Shown: in pieces, positions 8,827 to 16,932 of the stretch | How positions within the stretch are numbered: the first letter of the stretch is position 1 | How the letters are laid out: every line of letters begins with the position of its first letter | Assembly: GCF_014642635.1 (NCBI RefSeq) | Contig: NZ_BMIQ01000005.1 | Coordinates: forward strand, 349,527 to 413,526 | DNA from: Aureimonas endophytica | GTDB lineage: Bacteria; Pseudomonadota; Alphaproteobacteria; Rhizobiales; Rhizobiaceae | Direction: 5' to 3' | Length of the DNA stretch: 64,000 nt | Position numbers and translations under genes: made by a program | The notes under the pieces: generated by a model | The model's database searches: none | What the model was told of the DNA's origin: nothing | The model's input: only the letters and a program-made list of their open reading frames with translations

Positions 8827-9114
8827 ATGCGTTACGTCGTGCTGCGCTCCGATCTGGAAGACGGCGTCGAGATGTTCGGCACGGTTCTCCCGGCGGACTA
8901 TGCTTCGCTCGAGGCGGCGCGCGCGGCGGCGGGGCAGATGGCGCGCGCGCATTTCCGCCATGGCCACGATCCGGACCGCGATGCCTGGTGGGCGGCTGAC
9001 ATCCTTGGCCGGGAAGCGACCTATCGCGCGATGGAGGCTTCCGATCCCGGCGAGGCGCGGGCTCCGGTCGCGAAGGCCTCCCGCTTCGCGAATGACGATC
9101 GCGCGGCGGCCTGA
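8827..9114 (+). CDS. Hypothetical protein, 95 aa
   Basis: A small open frame starting MRYVVLRSDLEDGVEMFG, preceded by a plausible ribosome binding site (AAGCGAGG, 6 nt before the ATG). Codon use is the same GC-rich type as neighbouring genes. The first 80 residues look like a compact mixed alpha/beta fold with several Trp and Asp/His residues (HFRHGHDPDRDAWWAAD), and the tail is Ala-rich. I do not recognise the family. It stands alone between the cyclase gene and the hairpin array. It is probably real, function unknown. Confidence 0.6.
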   Translation: MRYVVLRSDLEDGVEMFGTVLPADYASLEAARAAAGQMARAHFRHGHDPDRDAWWAADILGREATYRAMEASDPGEARAPVAKASRFANDDRAAA

Positions 9115-9230
9115 CGGCGCTTTGGGATCTCCGCATTCGCGACGGCGCGCCAGATCCCGGCGACGCTCGCCCCTCTTCGCTCAAGCGTAAGGGCTGAGAG
9201 GGATCGCCGGCAAGCATCGAGCAGACCCGG

Positions 9231-9266
9231 AAACCAAAACGCCCACCGGGGGAGGACCGGTGGGCG
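9231..9266 (-). terminator. Rho-independent terminator at the end of the hairpin array
   Basis: On the minus strand a perfect 10-bp GC-rich stem (CGCCCACCGG/CCGGTGGGCG) with loop TCCTCCC is followed directly by TTTTGGTTT. It ends the array and doubles as its fourth anti-Shine-Dalgarno hairpin. Confidence 0.7.
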
Positions 9267-9369
9267 CTGGTTCAATGCCCTCGTTGGGAGGAGGAGGGCA
9301 TGTTGGCCGATGGTGGGAGGAACCATCCGCCTATCCGCTTCGCCCTGGGAGGAGATGGGCTCCGCGAAA
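9231..9369 (-). ncRNA. Tandem array of four hairpins with CTCCTCCC-type loops (cuckoo/CcsR-like sRNA)
   Basis: Read on the minus strand, four consecutive hairpins each expose TCCTCCC in the loop. They are (plus-strand coordinates) 9342-9360 (GCCC/GGGC stem, loop containing CTCCTCCC, outer CGC/GCG pairs), 9309-9327 (6-bp GATGGT/ACCATC stem plus three more pairs beyond a mismatch), 9275-9301 (8-bp ATGCCCTC/GAGGGCAT stem) and 9240-9266 (perfect 10-bp CGCCCACCGG stem, 7-nt loop). The last is followed by a T-rich tract, as in a rho-independent terminator. Alphaproteobacterial 'cuckoo' sRNAs, such as the four CcsR RNAs of Rhodobacter, carry CCUCCUCCC loops complementary to Shine-Dalgarno sequences and are stress-induced. 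The match in loop motif, copy number and strand is striking. The rest of the 474-bp gap (9115-9588) shows no other gene. Confidence 0.75.
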
Positions 9370-9588
9370 TCGGTGTAGTCTTTAATAGACCGTCGCCTCG
9401 CGATCGGACAGCGCCGAATTTGCATGGCAGCCGTGCGTGAAACACGAGGCTGACGGCCTCCGTTCCCCCTCCCCGGCCCGTCCGCGCCGGAAACCCGTTT
9501 GCCGTCGAGTGTTGCGGCGAACGAACGGCCCGCTGGCGCCCGGCGCTTCGCGGCTTCCGGCGGAACGGCCGGCCGTCCGGCCGCTCGG

Positions 9589-10491
9589 TCAGGTCGCGGC
9601 GAAGATGTCCGAATACTGGTCGAGCAGTTGATTGGCGTCGAACTGCTGGCGCTGCGCCAGCATGATGTTCAGCACCGACAGCAATTGCGCGCTGCGGCCG
9701 GGAACCGCGAAGGCGATCGAGTCGCGGATATCGGTGATGAGGGTCGAGCCGAGATTGAGGTGGAGATCCGGCCGCAGCCGCATCAGCTTCTTCACTTCGA
9801 GCTCGTCGCGATAGGCAAGGTCCACCGCGCCACGATTGACCGCCTCCACCACCTCGTCCCAGTTCGCGAATTCGCGCAAGGTGGCGCGGGTGAAGATGTG
9901 CTTGGCGGTCTCGGCATAGGACGAATTGGCGATGACGCCGAGTCTGCCGTCGAAATCGCGGTTCAGCATCGCCTTCACGTCGCCCTCGCCGTGGCGCTGC
10001 GCGAGGGCGGCGCGATTGACGAGGAGCGCATGGCGCAGATTGATCGACGGCGTCGTGAACTGCACCGTCAGCGCCCGGCGCGCCGTGATGCTGAGCTTGG
10101 AGATCGCCACATCGACCGCGCCCATCGAGGCGAGCTCGACCACGTCGTTGAAGGCGGCGGCCTCGCGGTTGAGGACAAGCTCGACATCGAGGAGCCGAGC
10201 GAGAGAGCGGGCGAACTCGACGTCCCAGCCGTTGAGGGACGGGCTCTGATCGCCCGTCGCGGCGCTCGATCGATAATAGAAGGGCGGCGAGTCGAAGCGC
10301 GTCATGCCGACGATCAGCTGCCCGCGCTCCTTGATCGCCCGGATCTCCGGGGCGAGTGCCGCGTTCTCCATCGCCTCGGCCAGGGCGGGATGGGTCAGGG
10401 CCGGCGTCATCAGCGCCGTCGCCGCCAGCGACAGGCAGAACCGGCGGCGGTCGAGCCGCGACGGACGGGTATGGGCGTCGAACGGGCGCAT
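9589..10491 (-). CDS. Amino-acid ABC transporter substrate-binding protein, family 3
   Basis: 300 residues from the ATG at 10491. The N-terminus has an RRRFCLSLAATAL stretch followed by ALAEA, a Tat- or Sec-type export signal. The mature protein has the family-3 (GlnH/HisJ type) pattern: IKERGQLIVGMTRFDSPPFY, GWDVEFARSLARLL, GAVDVAISKLSIT, and GVIANSSYAETAKHIF in the hinge. These proteins bind polar amino acids such as aspartate or glutamate in the periplasm. It lies 89 nt downstream of the Asp/Glu racemase gene on the same strand, so one operon is likely. No permease or ATPase is adjacent, so it could serve a transporter elsewhere or act as a sensor. A dicarboxylate/amino-acid symporter is encoded on the other side. 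Confidence 0.88.
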   Translation of the reverse strand: MRPFDAHTRPSRLDRRRFCLSLAATALMTPALTHPALAEAMENAALAPEIRAIKERGQLIVGMTRFDSPPFYYRSSAATGDQSPSLNGWDVEFARSLARLLDVELVLNREAAAFNDVVELASMGAVDVAISKLSITARRALTVQFTTPSINLRHALLVNRAALAQRHGEGDVKAMLNRDFDGRLGVIANSSYAETAKHIFTRATLREFANWDEVVEAVNRGAVDLAYRDELEVKKLMRLRPDLHLNLGSTLITDIRDSIAFAVPGRSAQLLSVLNIMLAQRQQFDANQLLDQYSDIFAAT

Positions 10492-10580
10492 GGAGGTTCC
10501 GTCTTCGAGAGGGTTCGGGATCCGCGAGGCCGGGCTCGGGACCGTCGGTCGATGCGGGAGGCGAGGCGTCCGGCCGGCCG

Positions 10581-11333
10581 TCAGGCCGCCTTCGGCGCCC
10601 GAGCGGGATCGGCGGGCAGGAGGGCGCGGCCCTCCGCCCAGGCGACGCAGGCCGCGGCCAGCGCCTTGGTGGAATCGACGAGCGGGGTTCCCTCGCGGCT
10701 GGTCGAGGATCGCGCCGCGAGCGGCAGTTCGGTACAGCCGAGGACGATCGCCGCGATGCCGCGCGTTTCCAGCGTCTCCACCGCATAGTCGAGCAGCGGC
10801 ATGGCCTGGTCGATCCGGCCGGCCTTCACCGCCCGCACCACGGGATCGACGAGAAGCACCGTCTCGCGCTCCGCAAGGGTCACGGCCTCGAAGTCGGTCC
10901 CGGCGAAGCCGCGCTCGTAGATGCCCGACGTCACCGTTCCGAGCGTGCCGAGAATGCCGATGCGCCCGGCCGCGAGCCCCTGGTGCCGGAGATCGGCGAC
11001 GACGGCGTCGACGATGGACAGGATCGGCGTGCGGGTGATCGCCAGGAGATCGTCCAGCCAGAAATGCGCCGTGTTGCAGGGGATCGCGATCAGATCGACC
11101 TCGCAGCGGTCCAGCATCGCGACGCCCGCCGCGAGGCCGGCGAGCGGCGACGGCCCCTGTCCGAGGATCGCCGCCGAGCGGTCGGGCAGGGTCGGGTCCA
11201 TATGGACCATGCAGCGATGATGATCCTGGTCGCGTCCGGCCGGGGTGAGGCGGACGAATTGCGACAGGAAGTCGGCCGTCGCCAGCGGACCCATGCCGCC
11301 GAGAATGCCGATTAGAGGGTTGGCTTGCCGCAT
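10581..11333 (-). CDS. Aspartate/glutamate racemase family protein
   Basis: 250 residues from the ATG at 11333, chosen because it is preceded by GGGGAGGACGGA. The PLP-independent racemase signature is complete: ILGGMGPLAT near the N-terminus and the two catalytic cysteines, Cys86 in AIPCNTAHFW and Cys200 in VLGCTELPL. The enzyme interconverts L- and D-aspartate (or glutamate) by two-base chemistry in the cytoplasm. It is the first gene of a leftward pair with the family-3 binding protein and is divergent from an SDF-family acidic amino-acid/dicarboxylate symporter, which supports an acidic amino acid as substrate. Aspartate versus glutamate cannot be decided here. Confidence 0.9.
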   Translation of the reverse strand: MRQANPLIGILGGMGPLATADFLSQFVRLTPAGRDQDHHRCMVHMDPTLPDRSAAILGQGPSPLAGLAAGVAMLDRCEVDLIAIPCNTAHFWLDDLLAITRTPILSIVDAVVADLRHQGLAAGRIGILGTLGTVTSGIYERGFAGTDFEAVTLAERETVLLVDPVVRAVKAGRIDQAMPLLDYAVETLETRGIAAIVLGCTELPLAARSSTSREGTPLVDSTKALAAACVAWAEGRALLPADPARAPKAA

Positions 11334-11681
11334 TCCGTCCTCCCCGACGACGCAGGATCCGGGAACCCCGTCCGGCGAGGTCATGGGAAAGCACAAGACG
11401 TTTCAACGCCCTAACAATCCCCTTCGCGCCGCGTTGACGAAGCGGCAATGCAGCTCGTCTTGCGCCGATTTCAGGCCGGATGGTTATCGAGCGCTGTATG
11501 CGATGGTTCGACATCGATATATCTGCGGCATTTCGATGCTATACGTTGCCGGGCAAGGATATTCCTGGCGAGATCTAAGACTTGCTTCAGGGATCTTCGG
11601 CATGTTGACCGGGCGACGAACCCGCCTCGGCTCGTCCGCACCGGGGGGCGACGTGGTCGCATCGAGGCCAAGAGAACGACG
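11334..11681. other. 348-bp divergent intergenic region
   Basis: This gap separates the racemase (leftward) and symporter (rightward) genes and must hold both promoters. It is less GC-rich between about 11500 and 11600. An inverted repeat CATCGA/TCGATG (11512-11517 and 11533-11538, 15-nt spacer) could be an operator. I see no convincing gene, RNA or terminator in it. Confidence 0.5.
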
Positions 11682-13052
11682 ATGACGCTCTACGCTGCCG
11701 ATGCTTCGACCGCATCGAACCCCGTCCCGCCGCCCGCCGCCCCGCCGGCGAGCCGTCTCAACCGGCTGTTCCGCCTCCTGTCGAACCCCTATCTCCTCCT
11801 CGCCAGCATGGCGGTCGGCGTCTATCTCGGACTGTACAATCCGGCGGCGACGTCCTTCCTCGCGCCGGTGGCCGATCTCTATATCGGCCTTCTCAAGATG
11901 GTGCTCATTCCCTTCCTGATCTCGGCGATCATGGTGAGCCTCTCCCGTCTCTTCGGCTCGGAGGGGATGCGGCGCGACATCGGGCCGATCGTCGGGGTGT
12001 TCGTGTCAGGCCTTGCCGTCGCGGCGGTGATCGGGATCGCCGGCGCGGTGGCGCTCGCGCCCGGCGGCAACATCTCCACCACCTCGCGCGAGGTCCTGGG
12101 GCAGGTCGTCGACAAGTCGCCCTATGCCGTCGATATCGAGGTGTCGCTGAACGCGCCCCAGAGCGTGGCGAAGCTCGTGCCCGACGTCTCGATGTTCGAC
12201 CGCTTCATTCCGACCAACATCTTCGGCGCGCTGACCAGCGGCGATCAGCTGAAGATCCTGTTCTTCGCCATCATCTTCGGCATCGGCCTCGGGTCGCTGC
12301 GCCTCGACCGGAGCGCCGGTCTCCAGACCGCGCTGCTCGGCATGTACGATCTCTGCACGCAGCTGATCACCTGGACCAACAAGCTCCTGCCGGTGGCGCT
12401 CTGCGCCATGGTGGCCAAGCAGGTCTCGACGGTCGGCGGCGCGCAGCTCGGCGCGATGATCAACTTCACGGTCGGCTTCGCGCTCCTGTCGGTCGTCGTC
12501 TGCTGCGGCGTCGTCATCGTCGTCGCCTGGGGCGCCGGCTGCGGCCTCGCCGGCGCGATGCGGGCCATCCGCGAACCTCTGCTCCTGGCGATGGCGACGC
12601 GCAGCAGCGTGACCTGCATTCCGGTCGCCGTGGACTCGCTGTCCGAACGGCTCAGCTACGAGCGCCCGCGCGTCGAGATGCTCCTGCCGCTTGGCATGAC
12701 GCTGTTCCGCTTCGGCCCGGTCCTCTATTTCGCCTTCGCGACGATCTTCGTCGCGCAGCTGCATGGTGTCGCGCTGACGCCAGGCAGCTATCTCCTGATC
12801 TTCTCCGGCGCCATGCTGGCGGGCTTCGCCTCGGCGGGCACGTCCGGCGTCCTGACAATCAGCCTGCTCGGGGTGATCTTCCAGCCGCTCGGCCTGCCGC
12901 TCGAGGCCGCCCTCGCCCTCCTCGTGACGATCGACCCGGTGATCGACATCTTCCGCACGGCCGCCATCGTCCTGCCGAACTGCGCCGCCGCCGCGGTCGT
13001 CTATCGCAAGCGCCGCATGGGCGCCCGCGAGCCCCTGCCCGCCCATGCGTGA
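11682..13052 (+). CDS. Dicarboxylate/amino acid:cation symporter (SDF family)
   Basis: 456 residues from the ATG at 11682. This is a multi-pass inner-membrane protein of the sodium:dicarboxylate symporter family (GltP/DctA type). It has the family's hydrophobic segments, a first one at about residues 35-52 (YLLLASMAVGVYLGL), and the re-entrant regions ATRSSVTCIPVAV and FASAGTSGVLTISLL, which correspond to the serine-rich HP1 and HP2 hairpins of GltPh. It should import aspartate, glutamate or C4-dicarboxylates with Na+ or H+. Lying divergent to the Asp/Glu racemase and a binding protein, it fits an acidic-amino-acid utilisation locus. Its 3' end overlaps the next gene by 8 nt. Confidence 0.9.
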   Translation: MTLYAADASTASNPVPPPAAPPASRLNRLFRLLSNPYLLLASMAVGVYLGLYNPAATSFLAPVADLYIGLLKMVLIPFLISAIMVSLSRLFGSEGMRRDIGPIVGVFVSGLAVAAVIGIAGAVALAPGGNISTTSREVLGQVVDKSPYAVDIEVSLNAPQSVAKLVPDVSMFDRFIPTNIFGALTSGDQLKILFFAIIFGIGLGSLRLDRSAGLQTALLGMYDLCTQLITWTNKLLPVALCAMVAKQVSTVGGAQLGAMINFTVGFALLSVVVCCGVVIVVAWGAGCGLAGAMRAIREPLLLAMATRSSVTCIPVAVDSLSERLSYERPRVEMLLPLGMTLFRFGPVLYFAFATIFVAQLHGVALTPGSYLLIFSGAMLAGFASAGTSGVLTISLLGVIFQPLGLPLEAALALLVTIDPVIDIFRTAAIVLPNCAAAAVVYRKRRMGAREPLPAHA

Positions 13053-13611
13053 GACGGACCGTCCGGCCCGCCGGCGGGATGGCGCCGCGACAGGACCGGA
13101 GGCGCGGGCGGTGGGCCGGCTCGGCTGGCGGCGCTTCTCGCTCGCCCTCCTCCTCTCCCATCTCGCCGCCGCCTATGCGTTCTCGCTGGCGCTTCTCCTG
13201 TCGGCGGGATTCTTCAACGGGCTGGAAACGGGCTTCCTGCCGGATTCCGCCGCGCAATGGGGCGCCTTTCTCCAGGGCGCCCTGTTCATCCCGCTGGTCG
13301 CGGGGGCGATCACCCTCATGACCGGCTTCCTCCTGATTCCCTATACGCTTCTCGTTTCCCCGATCGCCTTCTGGGTCGCCCGCCGCGCCCCCGGCCTGCG
13401 GCCGACGCTCCTCACCGGCGCCCTCGTCGGCCTCGCCGTCTCGGCGCTGAAATCCTGGGCCTGCGCCCGGCAGATCCGGGGGCTCCTCCTCGACCCCTAT
13501 TTCGTGGCGACGACCCTGGCCGGCGGCCTCCTCGCCGGGCTGGCCTTCGGGACGATCCTCTGGTGGATCGGCATCCGGCCGCGCCTGTCCGCCGCCCGGC
13601 GCGCCGCCTGA
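13045..13611 (+). CDS. Hypothetical integral membrane protein
   Basis: 188 residues with about four predicted membrane segments: around residues 31-55, 75-110 (probably two), 120-135 and 155-175. The N-terminus is Arg-rich and cytoplasmic. It starts inside the last codons of the symporter gene (8-nt overlap), so it is probably translated from the same mRNA. I do not recognise a family; the fold resembles many small unknown alphaproteobacterial membrane proteins. A role with the symporter is possible but rests only on the overlap. Confidence 0.7.
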   Translation: MRETDRPARRRDGAATGPEARAVGRLGWRRFSLALLLSHLAAAYAFSLALLLSAGFFNGLETGFLPDSAAQWGAFLQGALFIPLVAGAITLMTGFLLIPYTLLVSPIAFWVARRAPGLRPTLLTGALVGLAVSALKSWACARQIRGLLLDPYFVATTLAGGLLAGLAFGTILWWIGIRPRLSAARRAA

Positions 13612-13695
13612 GGTCCGCGTCTCGACCCGCCCCGGCCCTTTGCAAAAGGCGCCGCGCGGTGAATGCTGCCTCTGCTCGCCGGAGGAGGAGTTCGG

Positions 13696-14859
13696 ATGTC
13701 GATGCTGACCGATCGGGATATCGCGGAGCTCGTCGCCTGGCGCCGGTTCCTGCATCAGCACCCCGAATTGTCGAACGAGGAGGAACGGACGGCGGAGGCG
13801 GTGGTCGGCTTTCTCGGCGAAACGCGGCCGGACGCGATTTTGACCGGTCTCGGCGGCTACGGCGTCGCGCTGGTCTATGACAGCGGCCGGGCGGGGCCGA
13901 CGGTGATGTTCCGTTCGGAACTCGACGCCCTGCCGATCGAGGAACTGTCGGGCGTCGCCCATGCCTCGCTCGTGCCCGGCCGCTCGCATATGTGCGGCCA
14001 TGACGGGCATAGCGCCATCCTCGCCGCGCTGGGCCGCCAGTTCGGGCGCGAGCGGCCGGGGCGCGGACGCGTCGTCCTGATGTTCCAGCCGGCGGAGGAG
14101 ACGGGCGACGGCGCCGCCGGCGTCATCGCCGATCCGCGCTTCGGCGCCATCGCGCCGGACTTCGCCTTCTCGCTGCACAATCTGCCAGGCGTGCCCTTCG
14201 GCGAGGTGCGCCTGAAGGCCGGCGTGGTGAACTGCGCCTCGCGTGGGCTGCGCATCGTCCTTCACGGCAAGACGGCGCATTCCTCCATGCCGGAAACCGG
14301 CCTGTCGCCGATGCTCGCCGTCAGCCGGCTGATGCCCGCCCTGCCCGAACTTGGACGCGGGCGCTTCGACGAGGACGGCTTCCGCATGGTGACGGTGACC
14401 CATGCCGCGATGGGCGAGCCGGTCTTCGGCGTCGCCCCCGGCCGGGCCGAGATCCGGGCGACGCTGCGCACCCGCCGGGACGCGGACATGGCGGAGCTCT
14501 GCGACGCGGCCGAGGAGCTCGTCACCCGCATCGCGGCCGAAGACGGCCTTCGCAGCGGCATCGACTATCACGAGGTCTTCGTCGCCAGCGTCAACGCACC
14601 GGAGGCCGTGGCGCATCTGCGCCGCGCGCTCGACGAGGAGGGCGTCGCGCATGGGGAGGACGCGCTGCCGATGCGCGCCTCGGAGGATTTCGGCCTGTTC
14701 GGACAGGCCGCGACCTCCGCCATGTTCTTTCTGGGCGCGGGCGAGCGCCATCCGGCGCTCCACAATCCCGATTACGACTTCCCGGACGATCTCATCCCGA
14801 TCGGCGCGCGCGTCTTCATGCGCGCCGCGCGCAACCTCCTGGGCGGGAGCGCGGGCTGA
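13696..14859 (+). CDS. M20-family amidohydrolase (peptidase/aminoacylase type)
   Basis: 387 residues; the ATG at 13696 is chosen for the strong GGAGGAGG ribosome binding site just upstream. The M20D/IAA-amino-acid-hydrolase pattern is intact: HQHPELSNEE near residue 17, SELDALPIEE, MCGHDGHSA (metal ligands Cys/His) and MFQPAEETGDGAAG (catalytic Glu pair). A late SEDFG supplies the last His/Glu region. It hydrolyses an N-acyl-amino acid or similar amide in the cytoplasm with a divalent metal; the family is broad (hippurate, N-acetylated amino acids, carbamoyl derivatives). It sits between the membrane protein and a DenD-like dehydrogenase, with about 100-nt gaps. Confidence 0.9.
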   Translation: MSMLTDRDIAELVAWRRFLHQHPELSNEEERTAEAVVGFLGETRPDAILTGLGGYGVALVYDSGRAGPTVMFRSELDALPIEELSGVAHASLVPGRSHMCGHDGHSAILAALGRQFGRERPGRGRVVLMFQPAEETGDGAAGVIADPRFGAIAPDFAFSLHNLPGVPFGEVRLKAGVVNCASRGLRIVLHGKTAHSSMPETGLSPMLAVSRLMPALPELGRGRFDEDGFRMVTVTHAAMGEPVFGVAPGRAEIRATLRTRRDADMAELCDAAEELVTRIAAEDGLRSGIDYHEVFVASVNAPEAVAHLRRALDEEGVAHGEDALPMRASEDFGLFGQAATSAMFFLGAGERHPALHNPDYDFPDDLIPIGARVFMRAARNLLGGSAG

Positions 14860-14962
14860 CGCGCGCCCGAAGGGCAACGGAGCGCGGCGAAGACCGGGCG
14901 GCGGTTGATGCCGGCGGCGGGGCGGCCATCTTTCTCCGGCAGACGATGGTGGGGAGACCGCG

Positions 14963-15943
14963 ATGCGCATTCTGGTGACCGGCGCCGCCGGCATGATCGG
15001 GCAGAAGCTGGTGGCGCGGCTCGCGGCGGAGGGCCATGTCGGCGGGCGGCCGATCGCGGCGCTGCTTCTCCACGATGTCGTCGCGCCCGCCGCGCCGCCC
15101 GGCCTTGCCGCCGAGAGCGTCACCGGCGATCTCGCGGGGCCCGGCGCCGCTGCCGAGCTCGCCGCCTTCCGGCCCGATCTCGTCTTCCATCTCGCCGGCG
15201 TCGTCTCCGGCGAGGCGGAGGCCGATTTCGAGCTCGGCTACCGCGTCAATCTCCACGGAACGCTGGCGCTCTTCGAGGCGCTGCGGCAGGCGGGCAGCCA
15301 TCCCCGCCTCGTCTACGCCTCCTCGATCGCCGTCTTCGGCGCGCCCTTCCCGGAGGTGATCCCGGACGATTTCCACCCGGTGCCCCTCACCTCCTACGGC
15401 ACGCAGAAGCTGATGGGCGAACTGCTGCTGAACGACTATACGCGTCGCGGCTTTCTCGACGGCATCGGGCTGCGGCTGCCGACGATCTGCGTGCGGCCGG
15501 GCCGGCCCAACAAAGCGGCCTCCGGCTTCTTCTCCAGCATCATCCGCGAGCCGCTGGCCGGGCGGGAGGCCGTGCTGCCGGTGCCGCGCGAGGTGGTCCA
15601 TACCCATGCGAGCCCGCGCGCGGCGGTCGGCTTCCTCCTCCATGCCGCGACGCTGGACGCGGCGGCGATCGGGGCGCGCCGCAATCTCACCATGCCCGGC
15701 GTCGCCGTTTCCGTCGCCGAGGAGATCGCGGCGCTCGGCCGGGTGGCCGGCGAGGCGCCCCTCGCCCTCATCCGCGACGCGCCCGACCCCGCCGTCTGGG
15801 CCATCGTGCGCAACTGGCCGACCCGCTTCGCCGCGACGCGCGCCCGCGATCTCGGCTTCGCGGCGGAGACGAGCTTCGAGGAGATCATCCGCATCCATAT
15901 CGCGGACGAACTCGGCGGTGTCGTCCCACGCCCCGCCAGCTGA
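14963..15943 (+). CDS. denD: NAD-dependent epimerase/dehydratase, D-erythronate dehydrogenase-like
   Basis: 326 residues of the extended short-chain dehydrogenase family. The N-terminal NAD-binding motif GAAGMIG and the catalytic SYGTQK (Tyr-x-x-x-Lys) are present, with the Ser in YASSIAVFG. The overall pattern (RLPTICVRPGRPNKAASGFFS, then a PREVVHTHASPRAA stretch) matches the DenD group, which oxidises D-erythronate at C2 in four-carbon sugar-acid degradation. The partner genes expected for that pathway (OtnK/OtnC) are not in the window, so the substrate is uncertain. It is convergent with the PdxI-like gene, 17 nt apart. The start follows a GGTGGGGAG-type ribosome binding site. Confidence 0.75.
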   Translation: MRILVTGAAGMIGQKLVARLAAEGHVGGRPIAALLLHDVVAPAAPPGLAAESVTGDLAGPGAAAELAAFRPDLVFHLAGVVSGEAEADFELGYRVNLHGTLALFEALRQAGSHPRLVYASSIAVFGAPFPEVIPDDFHPVPLTSYGTQKLMGELLLNDYTRRGFLDGIGLRLPTICVRPGRPNKAASGFFSSIIREPLAGREAVLPVPREVVHTHASPRAAVGFLLHAATLDAAAIGARRNLTMPGVAVSVAEEIAALGRVAGEAPLALIRDAPDPAVWAIVRNWPTRFAATRARDLGFAAETSFEEIIRIHIADELGGVVPRPAS

Positions 15944-15960
15944 CGCCGCCCGGCCGCGTC

Positions 15961-16839
15961 TCAGGCGGCCGGTGCCGGCGCGATGGTCGCGAGTTCGGCC
16001 AAGGCGTCCTCGGGAAGGGTCAGATCGACGGCCGCGAGATTCTCGCGAAGATGCGCCGGCGAGGACGTGCCGGGGATGAGGAGGAGATTCGGCGCGCGCT
16101 GGAGCAGCCAGGCGAGCGCCACCTGCATCTCCGTCGCCCCGAGACGCTTCGCCACCGTGGAGAGCGTCGCCGATTGCAGCGGCGAGAAGCCGCCGAGCGG
16201 AAAGAACGGCACATAGGCGATGCCCTGATCCGCCAGATCGTCGAGAAAGGCATCGTCGTCGCGATGGGCGAGATTGTACATGTTCTGGACGCAGACGATC
16301 GGGGCGATGGCCTGGGCCTCCCGGACCTGCGCCGGCGTCGCGTTCGACAGGCCGAGATGGCGAAGGAGCCCCCGCTCGCGCAGCGCCGCCAGGGCCGTCA
16401 CCTGCGGCTCGATCGAGCCCTCGCTCGGGCGGTGCACGTCGCCCATGATGCGCAGATTGACGACGGCGAGGCTGTCGAGGCCGAGATGGCGCAGATTGTC
16501 CTCCACCGCCCGCGTCAGCTCCGCCGGGGACTGCGCCGGGTTCCAGGACGCGTCGGCGCCGCGCACGGCCCCGACCTTCGTCACGATCACGAGATCGTCC
16601 GCATAGGGGTGCAGCGCCTCGCGGATCAGCCGGTTGGTGACATGCGGGCCGTAGAAGTCGCTGGTGTCGATATGGTCGACGCCGCGCTCCACCGCCTCGC
16701 GCAGGACGGCGATGGCCGCCGCCTCGTCCTTCGGCGGGCCGAAGACGCCCGGGCCGGCGAGTTGCATCGCGCCATAGCCCATGCGCGTCACCACGCTCTC
16801 GCCCAGCTTGTAGGTTCCGGCTTTCGTCAGCTCGGTCAT
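15961..16839 (-). CDS. pdxI: Aldo/keto reductase, pyridoxal reductase (PdxI/YdbC)-like
   Basis: 292 residues from the ATG at 16839, preceded by AAAGGAGACAG. It is very close in pattern to E. coli YdbC/PdxI as I recall it: HIDTSDFYGPHVTN (catalytic Asp and Tyr), VIVTKVGA (catalytic Lys), GLDSLAVVNLRIMG, YVPFFPLGGFSPLQ and LLIPGTSSPAHLREN. In VVNLRIMG the position of the usual catalytic His is Arg, as in that subgroup. The enzyme reduces pyridoxal to pyridoxine with NADPH in the cytoplasm, a vitamin B6 salvage step. A LysR-type regulator is encoded divergently 93 nt away and probably controls it. Confidence 0.83.
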   Translation of the reverse strand: MTELTKAGTYKLGESVVTRMGYGAMQLAGPGVFGPPKDEAAAIAVLREAVERGVDHIDTSDFYGPHVTNRLIREALHPYADDLVIVTKVGAVRGADASWNPAQSPAELTRAVEDNLRHLGLDSLAVVNLRIMGDVHRPSEGSIEPQVTALAALRERGLLRHLGLSNATPAQVREAQAIAPIVCVQNMYNLAHRDDDAFLDDLADQGIAYVPFFPLGGFSPLQSATLSTVAKRLGATEMQVALAWLLQRAPNLLLIPGTSSPAHLRENLAAVDLTLPEDALAELATIAPAPAA

Positions 16840-16932
16840 GGCCTGTCTCCTTTGAATGGACCCATAGCTAGACCGCGCCCCACCATGCGATAAGCCGGGA
16901 CGATCCGAACGGGTTGTGCGGAAAGGCGAACA

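Noticed and set aside
9021-9425. A 134-codon minus-strand frame across the hairpin array
   Set aside because: It runs through all four hairpins and the terminator, and overlaps the 95-aa gene on the other strand. The conserved feature is the RNA structure, not this protein.
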